This document shows positions 28,353 through 38,174 of a stretch of 52,102 nt of DNA, piece by piece. Made by a program: the position numbers and the translations under genes. Origin of the DNA: Peptococcaceae bacterium (GTDB taxonomy: Bacteria > Bacillota > Desulfitobacteriia > Desulfitobacteriales > Syntrophobotulaceae); the NCBI GenBank assembly GCA_012517475.1, contig JAAYUV010000059.1:1-52102 (forward strand), in the 5' to 3' direction. Under the pieces are notes generated by a model. It saw only the letters and a list, made by a program, of their open reading frames with translations. It was not told the DNA's origin and did no database searches. Position 1 is the stretch's first letter; every line of letters begins with the position of its first letter.

Positions 28353-30221
28353 ATGACGAATAACCATGTTGAAACACGGGAATTTCAAACAGAGATCAGG
28401 CAGCTGCTGGATATTGTTATTAATTCTCTCTATACAGACCGGGATATTTTTTTGAGAGAACTTATATCGAATGCGGCCGATGCTACCGAAAAACTCCGTT
28501 ACCTGAAGCTTTCCGGAAATGAGGTCAATGATCCGGATTTGCCGTTGGAGATTTTCATTAATACGGATGAAACTGCAAATACCCTGACGATCTCGGATAA
28601 TGGAATCGGCATGACGAAGGAGGAGTTGATTGAAAACCTCGGGACAATCGCACATTCCGGTTCTAAAGAATTTATCCGTCATTTGGCCGAAGCAAGGAAA
28701 GAAGGATCCTCAGGGATTGATTTGAGCCTGATTGGCCAGTTCGGAGTTGGATTTTACTCTGCTTTTATGGTTGCTGAACGCGTAACCTTATACACCCGAT
28801 CTTACACACCTGGTGCAGAAAGCTGGATTTGGACATCAGATGGCAGCGGCAATTATTCCATTGAAAAGAGTGAAGAGACCAGGCGAGGGACAAGGATTGT
28901 TTTAAGCCTAAAGGAAGATGCCAAAAGTTACGGTAAAGGTGAGGATATCAAAAGGATTATCAAACAATATTCCAGTTTTGTTCCTTACCCCGTAAACGTC
29001 AATGGCGAAAAGGCCAATACGGTCGAAGCCATCTGGACAAAAAATACTTCCCAGATCAGCGACCAGGAATATACTGATTTTTATAAATATATCGCCAATG
29101 CTTTTGAGGAACCTTTTTACCGGCTTCATTTCTCTTCGGATGCGCCGCTGTCAATTAAGGCCCTGCTGTTTGTACCGGGGGAAAATTACGAACGTTTTGG
29201 TTTCAGCAGGATGGAGAGAGGGGTTAACCTTTTCTGCAAAAAAGTCCTTATTCAGGAAAAATCCGAAGCAATCGTGCCCGAATGGATGAGGTTTGTCCGC
29301 GGTGTCATTGACAGCGAGGAATTACCCTTAAATATTTCGAGAGAGACTCTTCAGGATAATGCCCTGGTCTCCAAGTTAAACAAAGTGGTTACAGGCCGTT
29401 TCCTCAAGTTTTTGGATGAACAGGCGAAGGATGATCCGGCAAAATACAAGGAGTTTTGGGAAAAATTCGGCAACTTTATCAAAGAAGGCGCAGCCACTGA
29501 TTTTGTTCATAAGGATGCCCTGGTCAAGCTTTTACGGTTTGAGTCTAATCAATCAGGCCAAGGAGAGGTCATTTCTCTGGAAAGTTATGTAGAACGGATG
29601 AAAGAGGATCAGAAAGCAATTTATTATATCAGTGGTTCCAGTCGTGAGGTCATTGAATCCGGACCCTATTTGGAAATTTTCAGGGATAAGGGTATCGAAG
29701 TTCTTTATTCCTATGAAACGGTTGACGACTATATCCTGGATAACCTGCATGAATTTAAAGGGAAGAAGATCGTTGCTGCAGAACAGGACAGCGAGGATCT
29801 GCCGGAAGCTGATCTCCGGCAGGGTGAGGATGAAGAAATACCTCTGGAAGAACAAAAACCCTTTTTGGATTGGTTCAAGGAGACTTTGGGGACCAAGGTT
29901 ACGGAGGTGCGTTCTTCCAAAAGGCTGGTCGATAGCCCCGCTGTTGTGTTAAGTTCTTATGGAACCCACAGTATGCAGAAAATGATGCAGTTAATGAATA
30001 AGGATTTTGGGAATGTGCCCGCGGGAATACTGGAAGTCAACACAAGATCCCCGATTATTAAAGGGATTAACGAATTGCGCAAAGCCAATGATCCGTTTGC
30101 CGCTGCGGCAGCTCAGCAGGTTCTGGAAACCGCCCAAATTGCGGCCGGACTTATCTTAGATCCCAGAAGTATGGTTAACAGACTTTACAGCATTTTAGAA
30201 AGGGCGGTTACGACCAAATAA
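28353..30221 (+). CDS. htpG: Chaperone HtpG (Hsp90)
   Basis: A 622-residue Hsp90. The N-terminal GHKL ATPase has LISNAADATEKLRYL, SDNGIGMTKEEL, GTIAHSGSKEF and GQFGVGFYSAFMV. The middle domain has the catalytic-loop SREXLQ-like SRETLQDN, and the C-terminal dimerisation domain is complete. The frame begins at 28332, but ATG 28353 lies 6 nt after GGAGGG and gives the usual N-terminus. A TATAAT at 28307-28312 could be the -10, although the -35 is weak. It is monocistronic. Confidence 0.96.
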   Translation: MTNNHVETREFQTEIRQLLDIVINSLYTDRDIFLRELISNAADATEKLRYLKLSGNEVNDPDLPLEIFINTDETANTLTISDNGIGMTKEELIENLGTIAHSGSKEFIRHLAEARKEGSSGIDLSLIGQFGVGFYSAFMVAERVTLYTRSYTPGAESWIWTSDGSGNYSIEKSEETRRGTRIVLSLKEDAKSYGKGEDIKRIIKQYSSFVPYPVNVNGEKANTVEAIWTKNTSQISDQEYTDFYKYIANAFEEPFYRLHFSSDAPLSIKALLFVPGENYERFGFSRMERGVNLFCKKVLIQEKSEAIVPEWMRFVRGVIDSEELPLNISRETLQDNALVSKLNKVVTGRFLKFLDEQAKDDPAKYKEFWEKFGNFIKEGAATDFVHKDALVKLLRFESNQSGQGEVISLESYVERMKEDQKAIYYISGSSREVIESGPYLEIFRDKGIEVLYSYETVDDYILDNLHEFKGKKIVAAEQDSEDLPEADLRQGEDEEIPLEEQKPFLDWFKETLGTKVTEVRSSKRLVDSPAVVLSSYGTHSMQKMMQLMNKDFGNVPAGILEVNTRSPIIKGINELRKANDPFAAAAAQQVLETAQIAAGLILDPRSMVNRLYSILERAVTTK

Positions 30222-30296
30222 TACAAGAATCGCAGGAGGTGTTGCAAAACTACTCAATTAGTTAACGATGCCAAAGTAGCGTTATTATCCAGGTAG

Positions 30297-30401
30297 GTCT
30301 CCGAAACGTATAGCCGCTTTCGGCAGATTGCGCCATCCATGGCGCAATCTGCCGCGCTCCGCATCGTGCTCCGCTTAACGCGATCCATACATTTCGGAGA
30401 C
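30297..30401. repeat. Nested palindromic element (REP/MITE-like)
   Basis: Outer arms of 15 nt (30297-30311 and 30387-30401, one mismatch) enclose a perfect 16-bp inverted repeat (30321-30336 and 30339-30354) with a 2-nt loop. Between them lies GC-rich sequence with a short direct repeat (GCTCCGC twice). It is non-coding, more GC-rich than its surroundings, and lies 75 nt after htpG. The structure resembles a palindromic intergenic repeat; other genomic copies cannot be tested here. Confidence 0.6.
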
Positions 30402-30435
30402 TTAATCTGTGGTCTTTTTAAGTATTTCCTGGCAT

Positions 30436-30492
30436 AAAAAGGAGCCGTTGCCTACGAATTTTTATGATTCATTGTGCAACGGCCTCTTTTTT
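30436..30492 (+). terminator. Hairpin with T tract downstream of the palindromic element
   Basis: GCCGTTGC (30444-30451) pairs with GCAACGGC (30476-30483), with AAAAAGG upstream and CTCTTTTTT downstream. It probably terminates long htpG transcripts. The rest of the 30222-30562 gap holds the palindromic element and nothing else recognisable. Confidence 0.7.
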
Positions 30493-30562
30493 GCAGATGT
30501 CCACTCTAAAAAGACACTTGTTATTATTTTCTAATAATGTTATGATGTAGAACGCCAAAATA

Positions 30563-31291
30563 ATGGGGACGGAGGTGATGGTTATTTCAATCATCGTTTT
30601 AGGGCTTATTGCCGGTATCGTAACAGGAGCCGGCGCCGTTATTTCCATATTAATCGGTAACATTACCCCGAAAATATTATCGGTTTCTCTGGGGTTTGCC
30701 TCGGGTGTAATGATCGGGATTTCAACATTAGGGCTAATTCCTGCCAGTTTGAAGCTTGGGAATACCTATATCTGTATAGTAGGTTTTGTCATCGGTGCTT
30801 TATTCCTCTTTCTGGTGGATATCACCATGCCGCATATTCATAAGGCAGAGACAGGTGGCAATCAGTATACGAAGATGGGATATTTCATTGCCTTAGGAAT
30901 AGCTCTGCACAATCTGCCCGAAGGAATAGCAATTGGGGCTACGAATGAGGTATCCCGCCAGATGGGAATGATGACTGCTATTACCATAGGCATTCATAAT
31001 ATAGCAGAAGGTCTTTGTGTGGCAATGCCTCTTTGCATGGGGAATGTGCGCAGGGGCAGGACCATTTTGATAACAACCATGACCGGATTATCCACTCTTC
31101 TGGGTACCTGGATGGGGATGATTTTCGGCCAGATTTCATCGTTGTTTATTGCATTGGCTCTTTCTTTTGCCGCAGGTGCTATGATTTATATCAGCAGTGA
31201 TGAACTGATCCCTCAAAGTCATAGTACGCACAGCGAATTTGCCAATGTTGGGATTATTATAGGATTCATTATTTCTCTGTTTTTATCGTAA
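30563..31291 (+). CDS. ZIP-family metal transporter
   Basis: About 242 residues with eight predicted membrane segments. The metal-site signatures HNLPEG (segment 4) and HNIAEG (segment 5) are present, with a short His-containing loop (MPHIHKAE). ZIP proteins bring zinc or other divalent metals into the cytoplasm. The start is uncertain: ATG 30563 has a weak ribosome site, while a perfect GGAGGTGAT (30572-30580) overlaps a second in-frame ATG at 30578. The zinc preference is only inferred from the family. Confidence 0.85.
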   Translation: MGTEVMVISIIVLGLIAGIVTGAGAVISILIGNITPKILSVSLGFASGVMIGISTLGLIPASLKLGNTYICIVGFVIGALFLFLVDITMPHIHKAETGGNQYTKMGYFIALGIALHNLPEGIAIGATNEVSRQMGMMTAITIGIHNIAEGLCVAMPLCMGNVRRGRTILITTMTGLSTLLGTWMGMIFGQISSLFIALALSFAAGAMIYISSDELIPQSHSTHSEFANVGIIIGFIISLFLS

Positions 31292-31373
31292 TAATATATT
31301 TGACTCAAATCCAAAATCAGTAAATATTCATTTCTTTTCTTGAACAGACTATAAGCGGAAGGTGAAATGAATA

Positions 31374-31804
31374 TTGAGTACGATATTTTGGGTTTTGTTT
31401 TTGGTACTGGGCTTTATGAGCAACAACCGGACCTTATGGGGCGGTTTCGTGATACAAAACCCGGAGAAAAAATCTATTTTGCCGGGGATACCGGGTTTGA
31501 CGAGCTGTTTAATGAAATAAAAAAGAGGTTCGGCAAATTTTGCTTAACCCTCCTTCCAATAGGTTCCTATGAAAAAAGATGGTATATGGAAACACAACAT
31601 ATGGATGCGGAAGATGCGGTAAAAGTCCATATGCTTCTGGAATCGGGGCAAAGTATCGGTTTTCATTATGCTACCTTTGCGGATAATCCTGAACAAACGA
31701 TTGATGCCCACGAAAAGGATCTGGCGGCTGCTTTAAGAAAATATCACATCACGGAATCTGATTTTTGGGTGCTGAAATTTGGTGAGGGAAGATATGTGTC
31801 ATAG
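31374..31804 (+). pseudogene. Decayed metallo-beta-lactamase-fold (NAPE-PLD-like) hydrolase
   Basis: The C-terminal half matches MBL-fold hydrolases of the NAPE-PLD type: KIYFAGDTGF, LLPIGSYE, QHMDAEDAVKVH and SIGFHYATF. Upstream, another frame encodes a hydrophobic start and the family motif NNRTLWGGFVIQNPEK. The two frames meet at an A6 run (31467-31472), where one added A would restore a continuous protein. The N-terminal half with the HxHxDH metal site is missing: the membrane start jumps directly to NRTLWGGF. So there is both an internal deletion and a frameshift. A shorter intact frame from ATG 31367 exists, but its first 30 residues are not family-like. The end overlaps the histidine kinase gene by 6 nt on the opposite strand. 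Confidence 0.75.
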
Positions 31805-33388
31805 CGGCATTTGCGAAGCCTGAGATGCCGGGAAAATTACCGTGAAGGCAGTACCTTGTCCTAATTGGCTTTCAACTTTGATTTCTCCCCCGCGCAGCTT
31901 GACCAGTTCCGAGACAATTGCCAAACCCAAGCCGGCTCCCTGGCCTTTAACCCTGGCTCGGGAGCGGTCTCCCCGGAAAAACCTTTCGAAAATTCTCGGT
32001 ACATCTTCTGAGGGAATTCCCTTCCCATTGTCTTTCACGGAAAGGATAATTCTTGAGTCTTCTTCCGAAGTGGATATCTCGATGACTCCTTCTGTTTCGG
32101 TATGCTGTATCGCATTATTCAAAAGGTTATAAAGGATTTGTTTTAGCTCATCGGGTTTAAAAGGAAAAACAGGGGTATTCAGTGACAGCGGGATGGACAA
32201 ATTTCCATCTGTTATGATTTGTTCGTTTATTCTAAATGTACGGTTTTCCAACAGCGGTAAAATTAACGGTATTAAATCAGGAAGGACATCCTTGAGGGTT
32301 GCGTTTTTGGATTCTGCGCCCTCGATATCATCAACTTCTTCGGAAATACGGTTCAGGGTGAGAAGCCCCTCCGTTAAACGGATAAGGCGTTCCGTTTCAA
32401 TCAACATGGTCTGATGGGCGGAGTCCAGTGTTTCTTTATCGGTAGTGCCGCTTCGCTTAAGAATTTCCAAAAAACCTCTTATGGAGGTCAGGGGGGTCCG
32501 CAGTTCATGGGATGCGTCAGCAATAAATTGAGCCATCCGGTCTTTGGCGGTTCGCTCCGTATTTAAGGCTTGTTCAATCTGCCCAAGCATATGGTTTAAG
32601 GCTTCCCGCAATTGTTCAATCTCAGAGGCCGTTTTCATAAAAGGAATCCTTAAATTATATCGTCCGTCGGCAATTTTGCGGGCGGTCGATGAAATATTCA
32701 AGAGCGGCTCAAGGGGCTTTTGCAAGGCATAAGCCGTTAAAAGCGTACTCAGCAAAAAGATAATAAGAGCATTAAAAACATACTCCCTAAGGTTTTTTTC
32801 TAATAATTGATTTTGCTCTGCCAATGGTTGTCCAATCACGGCATAGCCGATTAAAGGTAAATCAGTGCTTTGAGTAACGGAACCCGGCTGGTAAGTTGGA
32901 GGCTGGCCATTGAAGGTGGGGGGGATACCGGCGGCCAGGATCGGCTTTACAAGGATCATACAGTTATCGTCCTTGGATTTACCGACGATAAACGGCTGAG
33001 AACTCAATGCTTTGTCGTAAAGGCTAAAGTTCAGGGTTCCCTTTAAAAAATCGGGGATTGTTGTATTTGTTTTGCCATAGCTGTAAACCATAAAACTAAG
33101 CTTCCCGTTCGTTTCATAAAAAGCTACAAAATTACCCGGACGAAGCTCGGCGAACCTGCCCGGGCGCAGGTCGTTGGAAAGCCAGTTTAGCATACTGTTT
33201 CGGATAGACTGATAGTCAGAAACAAGGTTTTGCTGGGCACTTTGATAGAGGGAAGTCTGCAAGGAGTGATACTGGATCGAGCCAATCACCGTGAAAAAAA
33301 TGATATGGCAAACCCAAAAACGGAGCAGGAGCTGCCCGATAAGGGAATTTTTCCATTGATGTAGATTGAACTTGAAAAAACCTTTCAT
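31799..33388 (-). CDS. Sensor histidine kinase (two-component system)
   Basis: A 529-residue membrane kinase. Two membrane segments (about 20-40 and 215-235) flank an extracytoplasmic sensor of about 170 residues. HAMP (about 235-285), HisKA with DASHELRTPLTSIRG (phospho-acceptor His) and a HATPase domain with the N box LLNNAIQHTE, VKDNGKGIP and GAGLGLAIV follow. It lies 27 nt downstream of its response regulator. The stimulus is unknown; the sensor region matches no motif I can name. Confidence 0.92.
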   Translation of the reverse strand: MKGFFKFNLHQWKNSLIGQLLLRFWVCHIIFFTVIGSIQYHSLQTSLYQSAQQNLVSDYQSIRNSMLNWLSNDLRPGRFAELRPGNFVAFYETNGKLSFMVYSYGKTNTTIPDFLKGTLNFSLYDKALSSQPFIVGKSKDDNCMILVKPILAAGIPPTFNGQPPTYQPGSVTQSTDLPLIGYAVIGQPLAEQNQLLEKNLREYVFNALIIFLLSTLLTAYALQKPLEPLLNISSTARKIADGRYNLRIPFMKTASEIEQLREALNHMLGQIEQALNTERTAKDRMAQFIADASHELRTPLTSIRGFLEILKRSGTTDKETLDSAHQTMLIETERLIRLTEGLLTLNRISEEVDDIEGAESKNATLKDVLPDLIPLILPLLENRTFRINEQIITDGNLSIPLSLNTPVFPFKPDELKQILYNLLNNAIQHTETEGVIEISTSEEDSRIILSVKDNGKGIPSEDVPRIFERFFRGDRSRARVKGQGAGLGLAIVSELVKLRGGEIKVESQLGQGTAFTVIFPASQASQMPL

Positions 33389-33415
33389 AAAATGATCTCC
33401 AGTATTGCATAATTA

Positions 33416-34096
33416 TTATTCGGCTTGCAGACGATACCCGAGTCCTCTCATCGTCGTAATTAAATCGTGGTCGGAGTCACCAAGCTTTTCTCTGAGATAA
33501 CGGATGTAAACCTCCACAATATTATCCTCGCCATCAAAATCATAACCCCAGACATGAAGCAGAATCTTTTCTTTGCTTAACGTTTGGTTGGCATTCCAGA
33601 GAAAATAGGATAAAAGTTTATACTCTGTCGGGGAAAGATGAAGAACATGATCATCCAGGGAGATGGTTTTTTTCATTTCATCCATAGTGAAACGGCCGAT
33701 CCTTCTTTGGCCGGAGAGATCAGGAAAACGGCTGCGCAGTTGGACTTCAATGCGGGCAAGCAGTTCTTCAAAGTGGAACGGTTTAACCAGATAATCATTG
33801 GCCCCCAGTTTTAATCCCTTGACAATATCTTTGGAGGTATCTTTCGCCGTCAGCATAATCATGGAAGCTCCGGATATTTCCGGAATCGCTTCGCATAATT
33901 CATAGCCGTCCATGACCGGCATCATAATATCAAGGATGATCACATGAGGTTCAAAAACCGGAATGATTTTTAAAGCTGCTTCACCATTTTCTGCAGTTTG
34001 AACTTCATATCCTTCCTGCCGGAGCCCCAGACTGAGCATCTGACGGATAGAGATATCATCATCAACGACCAGAATTTTAAACCGGATTCCTGACAT
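33416..34096 (-). CDS. OmpR/PhoB-family response regulator
   Basis: A 226-residue regulator. The receiver domain has VVDDD at the N-terminus and ILDIMMPVMDG with the phospho-acceptor Asp. The C-terminal winged helix has LSPTEYKLLSYFL, VWGYDFDGEDNIVEVYIRYLREKLGD and RGLGYRL. The frame runs to 34147, but ATG 34096 is 6 nt after GGAGGG. It is the first gene of a two-gene operon with the kinase. Confidence 0.93.
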   Translation of the reverse strand: MSGIRFKILVVDDDISIRQMLSLGLRQEGYEVQTAENGEAALKIIPVFEPHVIILDIMMPVMDGYELCEAIPEISGASMIMLTAKDTSKDIVKGLKLGANDYLVKPFHFEELLARIEVQLRSRFPDLSGQRRIGRFTMDEMKKTISLDDHVLHLSPTEYKLLSYFLWNANQTLSKEKILLHVWGYDFDGEDNIVEVYIRYLREKLGDSDHDLITTMRGLGYRLQAE

Positions 34097-34177
34097 GTTT
34101 AACCCTCCGAATCTGATTTGGATTTGGATATAAATTAGCATAATCAATCAAGCTGAAAGGAAACTTAAAAAAGATTG

Positions 34178-34186
34178 TGATATAAT
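34178..34186 (+). promoter_or_regulatory. Extended -10 promoter of the MTH1187-like gene
   Basis: TGATATAAT is an extended -10 element about 57 nt upstream of the start at 34243. The -35 is weak. Confidence 0.5.
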
Positions 34187-34242
34187 TTAACATAAATAGT
34201 TATTATAGCTATTATTACATATTTTAAGAAAGGATGATACAG

Positions 34243-34551
34243 ATGGCAATTGTAGCAGTCAACATGGTACCTCTCGGCATGGGGTCAAGCGTAAGCAAAT
34301 ATGTTGCAGCGGCAGAAAAAGTTATTGTAGATCGTCCAGGGATTAAACGCCAGGTGGGACCTATGTTTACCACTTTAGAAGGGGATCTGGACGAAATTAT
34401 GAAAGCCATCCGGGAAATGCAGGAATCTGTATTTGCTACGGGTGTAGACAGGGTGATCACAACCATCAAGATTGATGACCGCCGGGACAAAAATGCTACT
34501 ATGGAAGCCAAACTTGCTTCGCTGAATGCCAAGCTGGAAGGCAAAGAATAG
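34243..34551 (+). CDS. MTH1187-family thiamine-binding-like protein
   Basis: A 102-residue protein of the same superfamily as the gene at 27549: IVAVNMVPLGMGSSVSKYVA, MFTTLEGDLDEIM and RVITTIKIDDR. MTH1187 members form ferredoxin-like oligomers and some bind thiamine; the physiological role is unsettled. ATG 34243 lies 8 nt after AAAGGA; the in-frame ATG at 34234 overlaps the ribosome site. It has its own promoter and terminator. Confidence 0.82.
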   Translation: MAIVAVNMVPLGMGSSVSKYVAAAEKVIVDRPGIKRQVGPMFTTLEGDLDEIMKAIREMQESVFATGVDRVITTIKIDDRRDKNATMEAKLASLNAKLEGKE

Positions 34552-34572
34552 AACAAGATGATCAGGACAACC

Positions 34573-34607
34573 GGGGCAGTCCAATTTTTATTGGGCATGC
34601 CCCTTTT
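34573..34607 (+). terminator. Terminator of the MTH1187-like gene
   Basis: GGGGCA (34573-34578) pairs with TGCCCC (34598-34603) with an inner CCAA/TTGG stem, then TTTT. Confidence 0.8.
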
Positions 34608-34739
34608 CATTAGCTGTTTTTTTACAATTACCTTTTATGATGCCTTTTATGCCGGGAACAGTTAATTATTCCCGGGATTTATGATAAAATATTATGATTA
34701 ACATCGTAATGTGATTATTTTAGAAGAAGCGGTGAGTTC

Positions 34740-37700
34740 ATGCACAAGAAGAATTTTTATGATGAGTTAACCAGGAAGATACTGATCCTGGATGGAGCAA
34801 TGGGAACCATGCTCCAGCAGAAGGGCCTTACTGCAGAGGATTTTGGGGGGACGGAATGGGAAGGATGCAACGAGATTCTCAATATAACCCGTCCTGAACT
34901 TGTCAGCTCCATTCATGAAGCTTACCTGGATGCCGGAGCTGATATTATCGAAACCAATTCCTTCGGGGCGACTCAGGTTGTGCTGCGGGAATACAATCTG
35001 GAAGACCGGGATATCGAGTTAAACAAAATCGCTGCAGAGCTGGCCAGAAAAGCTGCTGATGCGTGGTCCACCCCTGACAAACCCCGTTTTGTGGCAGGAT
35101 CTATGGGACCGACTACCAAAATGCTGGCGCTTACAGGTGGGATTACCTTTGCTGAATTGGAAGAGGCCTACTACAGACAAGCAAAAGGTTTAGCAGAAGG
35201 CGGCGTGGATCTCCTTTTAATAGAAACCTGCCAGGATACCCTTAATGTCAAAGCAGCCGGAAGCGGAATCATGAAAGCATTAAAGGAACTGGGGAAGAAT
35301 ATCCCGGTTATGGTTTCCTGCACCATCGAATCCTCGGGGACCATGCTGGCGGGGCAGAGTATTGAGGCTTTTTACGTATCAATCCGGCATTTAAATCCTG
35401 TTGCTGTAGGTTTAAACTGTGGGACGGGTGCAAGTCTGATGAACGATCATATCCGGACTTTGGAGAAAATTGCTTCCTGTGCTGTCAGCTGTTATCCCAA
35501 TGCCGGGCTGCCGGATGAAGAGGGAATTTACAGGGAGACCCCGGAAGAATTCGCACAAAAAATGAAAAAGTATGCGGAAAACGGATGGCTCAATATTGCC
35601 GGAGGATGCTGCGGGACAACAGACGGTCATATCCGGGCTTTAGCAGCGGCCTTATCCGGAATTCGTCCGAGGAACAGAAAGAATGATACTGAAAGTTCGG
35701 TTTCAGGAATAGAAGTGGTATGGCTGGAAGAAGAAAACAGACCGCTTTTGGTCGGAGAACGCTCCAATGTGATTGGTTCCCGCAAGTTCAAGGATTTGAT
35801 CGTAGAGGGACGTTTCGAGGAGGGCTCTGAAATTGCCAGGGCGCAGGTAAAAAAAGGTGCACAGATCGTTGATATCTGTGTAGCCAATCCGGATCGTGAC
35901 GAATTAAAGGACATGACCGGCTTTCTTCCCCATGTGGTCAATAAAGTCAAGGCGCCTCTCATGCTGGATTCAACTGATCCGGCGGTAATAGAGGCCGGGC
36001 TTCGCCTGGTTCAGGGAAAAACGATTATTAATTCTATTAACCTGGAAAACGGGTTGGAACGGTTTGAAGAGGTTGTTCCTCTGATTCATAAATACGGCGC
36101 TGCGGTAGTGGTGGGAGTTATCGATGAACAGGGGATGGCCCTTACCCGGGAACGCAAGCTGGCTGTGGCAGAGCGTTCTTATGATCTGCTGGTTCACCAA
36201 TACGGGTTGGACCCGCGGGACATTATTTTCGATCCCCTGACTTTTCCGGTTGGAACAGGGGATGCCAAATATTTGGGATCTGCTGTTGAGACGATAGAGG
36301 GTCTAAGGCTTATTAAACAAAAGATGCCCGAATGCAAGACGATCCTGGGGATCAGCAATGTTTCTTTCGGATTGCCGGCAGCCGGCAGGGAAGTGCTGAA
36401 CGCTGTTTTCGTTTACATGAATACATTGGCGGGACTCGATTATGCCATTGTCAATGCGGAGAAGCTGGAACGCTATCCGTCTATTCCGGCGGAAGAGAAA
36501 AAGCTGGCCGAGGACCTGCTCCTTCATACCAATGACCAAACCTTAAAAGCTTTTACTGATTTTTATCGGGAGAAAAAAGTGGCTGACAAAAAACAGCTGT
36601 CCCATCAATCTTTGGAGGACCGGCTGGCGGGATATATTATTGAAGGATCTAAAGAAGGCTTGGAGGACGATCTGAAGGAAGCCTTGACAAAATATACTCC
36701 CCTTGGGCTGATTAATGGCCCGCTGATGAAGGGGATGGAGGAAGTGGGGAAACTCTTTAACCAGAATCAGCTTATTGTAGCCGAGGTCCTTCAAAGCGCA
36801 GAAGTCATGAAAGCAGCTGTGGGTTTCTTAGAACCGTATATGGAAAAGAAAGACCAGGCGCTTAAAGGAAAGATTATCCTGGCAACGGTGAAGGGGGATG
36901 TCCATGATATCGGCAAGAACCTTGTGGAGATTATCCTGGTTAACAACGGTTACCAGGTAGTTAACCTGGGAGTAAAGGTTAGTTCCGAACAACTAATCGA
37001 AGCCTGTATCCGTGAAAAACCAGATGTCATCGGACTATCCGGCCTTTTGGTCAAATCCGTGCAGCAGATGCTCCTCACTGCTGAGGATTTGCGCGATGCG
37101 GGGATCAGTATTCCCTTGATCCTCGGAGGGGCAGCCCTAAGCAGAAAATTTACCGAGGAAAAAATCGCTCCTGTCTATAAAGGAGAGGTTTTATATGCCA
37201 AAGATGCAATGGACAGCCTGGGACTTTTGCATAACCTTCTAAAGAAAAAAGAAAGCACCGCAAAGGGGAAGGCAGAAGTCATCGGGATTCCGGGGGAAAA
37301 GAATCTCTTGGATGCTCCAGGTTATGAAACGATTCACAGCAGCCCAAATCCCATGTCCGGCCCGTTGATTTCATGGGATATTCCTTGTTACCGCCCGGAA
37401 CAGGCGGAGAGGCAGCTTCTTGTGGATTATCCGTTGGAAGAGATTATTCCATATATCCATATTCCCAGGTTGATGAGCCGTCATCTTGGAGTTAGCAGAG
37501 AGGTAGAAAAATACAAGGATAAAGCGGAAGAATTCCGTAAAATAGTCCAGAATTTCATAGACGAGATCCGGGAGAAAAAACTGGTAAAAGCTAACGGCGT
37601 ATATGGATTCTTTCCGGCTTGCGCCAAGGGGAACAGCATCCTGATCCTTGATCCGGGGAATACGGAAGCTGTGCTCGAAGAATTCGCTTTTCCGCGGCAA

Positions 37701-38129
37701 CCAAAGGAAAACGGCCTTTGTTTGGCCGATTTTGTCCGGCCTAAGGAAGACGATAAGACGGACTATGTTGGAATGTTTGTCCTTACAACCGGTCTGGGAA
37801 TCCGGGAAAAAGCCGCAGTCTTCCAGGAAAAAGGCGAATACTTGAAAGCCTTTCTCCTTCAGGTCCTAGCCTTGGAACTTGCTGAGGCCTTGGCCGAAAA
37901 ATTGCACGAGAGCATGCGCGGGATTTGGGGTATTCCGGATCAGGGTATCCGGGTTTCACCGGGATATCCGGTTTGCCCCTCTCTGGAGGATCAAGGTAAG
38001 ATTTTCAGGCTGCTGAATCCCCGGGATGCCGGGATTATCCTGACGGAGAACTTTATGATGGACCCCGAAGCTTCCGTTTCTGCTTTGGTTTTCTCGCATC
38101 CTCAGGCCAGGATCTTCAGCATGCGGTGA
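34740..38129 (+). CDS. metH: Cobalamin-dependent methionine synthase, full length
   Basis: 1129 residues with all four modules. The homocysteine-binding domain (about 1-310) has zinc ligands in GLNCGTG and GGCCGTT. The pterin-binding domain (about 335-600) has the IGSRKFKDL and DSTDPAVIEAGL segments. The B12-binding module (about 630-850) has GDVHDIGKN with the cobalt-ligand His. The SAM-dependent reactivation domain (about 900-1129) has RVSPGYPVCPSLEDQ. It transfers the methyl of methyltetrahydrofolate to homocysteine via cobalamin. The start is ATG 34740; the upstream GGTGAG is a modest ribosome site. No B12 or SAM riboswitch was seen in the 130-nt leader. It is followed closely by an EamA permease gene. 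Confidence 0.96.
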   Translation: MHKKNFYDELTRKILILDGAMGTMLQQKGLTAEDFGGTEWEGCNEILNITRPELVSSIHEAYLDAGADIIETNSFGATQVVLREYNLEDRDIELNKIAAELARKAADAWSTPDKPRFVAGSMGPTTKMLALTGGITFAELEEAYYRQAKGLAEGGVDLLLIETCQDTLNVKAAGSGIMKALKELGKNIPVMVSCTIESSGTMLAGQSIEAFYVSIRHLNPVAVGLNCGTGASLMNDHIRTLEKIASCAVSCYPNAGLPDEEGIYRETPEEFAQKMKKYAENGWLNIAGGCCGTTDGHIRALAAALSGIRPRNRKNDTESSVSGIEVVWLEEENRPLLVGERSNVIGSRKFKDLIVEGRFEEGSEIARAQVKKGAQIVDICVANPDRDELKDMTGFLPHVVNKVKAPLMLDSTDPAVIEAGLRLVQGKTIINSINLENGLERFEEVVPLIHKYGAAVVVGVIDEQGMALTRERKLAVAERSYDLLVHQYGLDPRDIIFDPLTFPVGTGDAKYLGSAVETIEGLRLIKQKMPECKTILGISNVSFGLPAAGREVLNAVFVYMNTLAGLDYAIVNAEKLERYPSIPAEEKKLAEDLLLHTNDQTLKAFTDFYREKKVADKKQLSHQSLEDRLAGYIIEGSKEGLEDDLKEALTKYTPLGLINGPLMKGMEEVGKLFNQNQLIVAEVLQSAEVMKAAVGFLEPYMEKKDQALKGKIILATVKGDVHDIGKNLVEIILVNNGYQVVNLGVKVSSEQLIEACIREKPDVIGLSGLLVKSVQQMLLTAEDLRDAGISIPLILGGAALSRKFTEEKIAPVYKGEVLYAKDAMDSLGLLHNLLKKKESTAKGKAEVIGIPGEKNLLDAPGYETIHSSPNPMSGPLISWDIPCYRPEQAERQLLVDYPLEEIIPYIHIPRLMSRHLGVSREVEKYKDKAEEFRKIVQNFIDEIREKKLVKANGVYGFFPACAKGNSILILDPGNTEAVLEEFAFPRQPKENGLCLADFVRPKEDDKTDYVGMFVLTTGLGIREKAAVFQEKGEYLKAFLLQVLALELAEALAEKLHESMRGIWGIPDQGIRVSPGYPVCPSLEDQGKIFRLLNPRDAGIILTENFMMDPEASVSALVFSHPQARIFSMR

Positions 38130-38174
38130 TTTTCTATTGCGTCTGCCGAACTGAGAAAAGAAGGAAATTTACAA

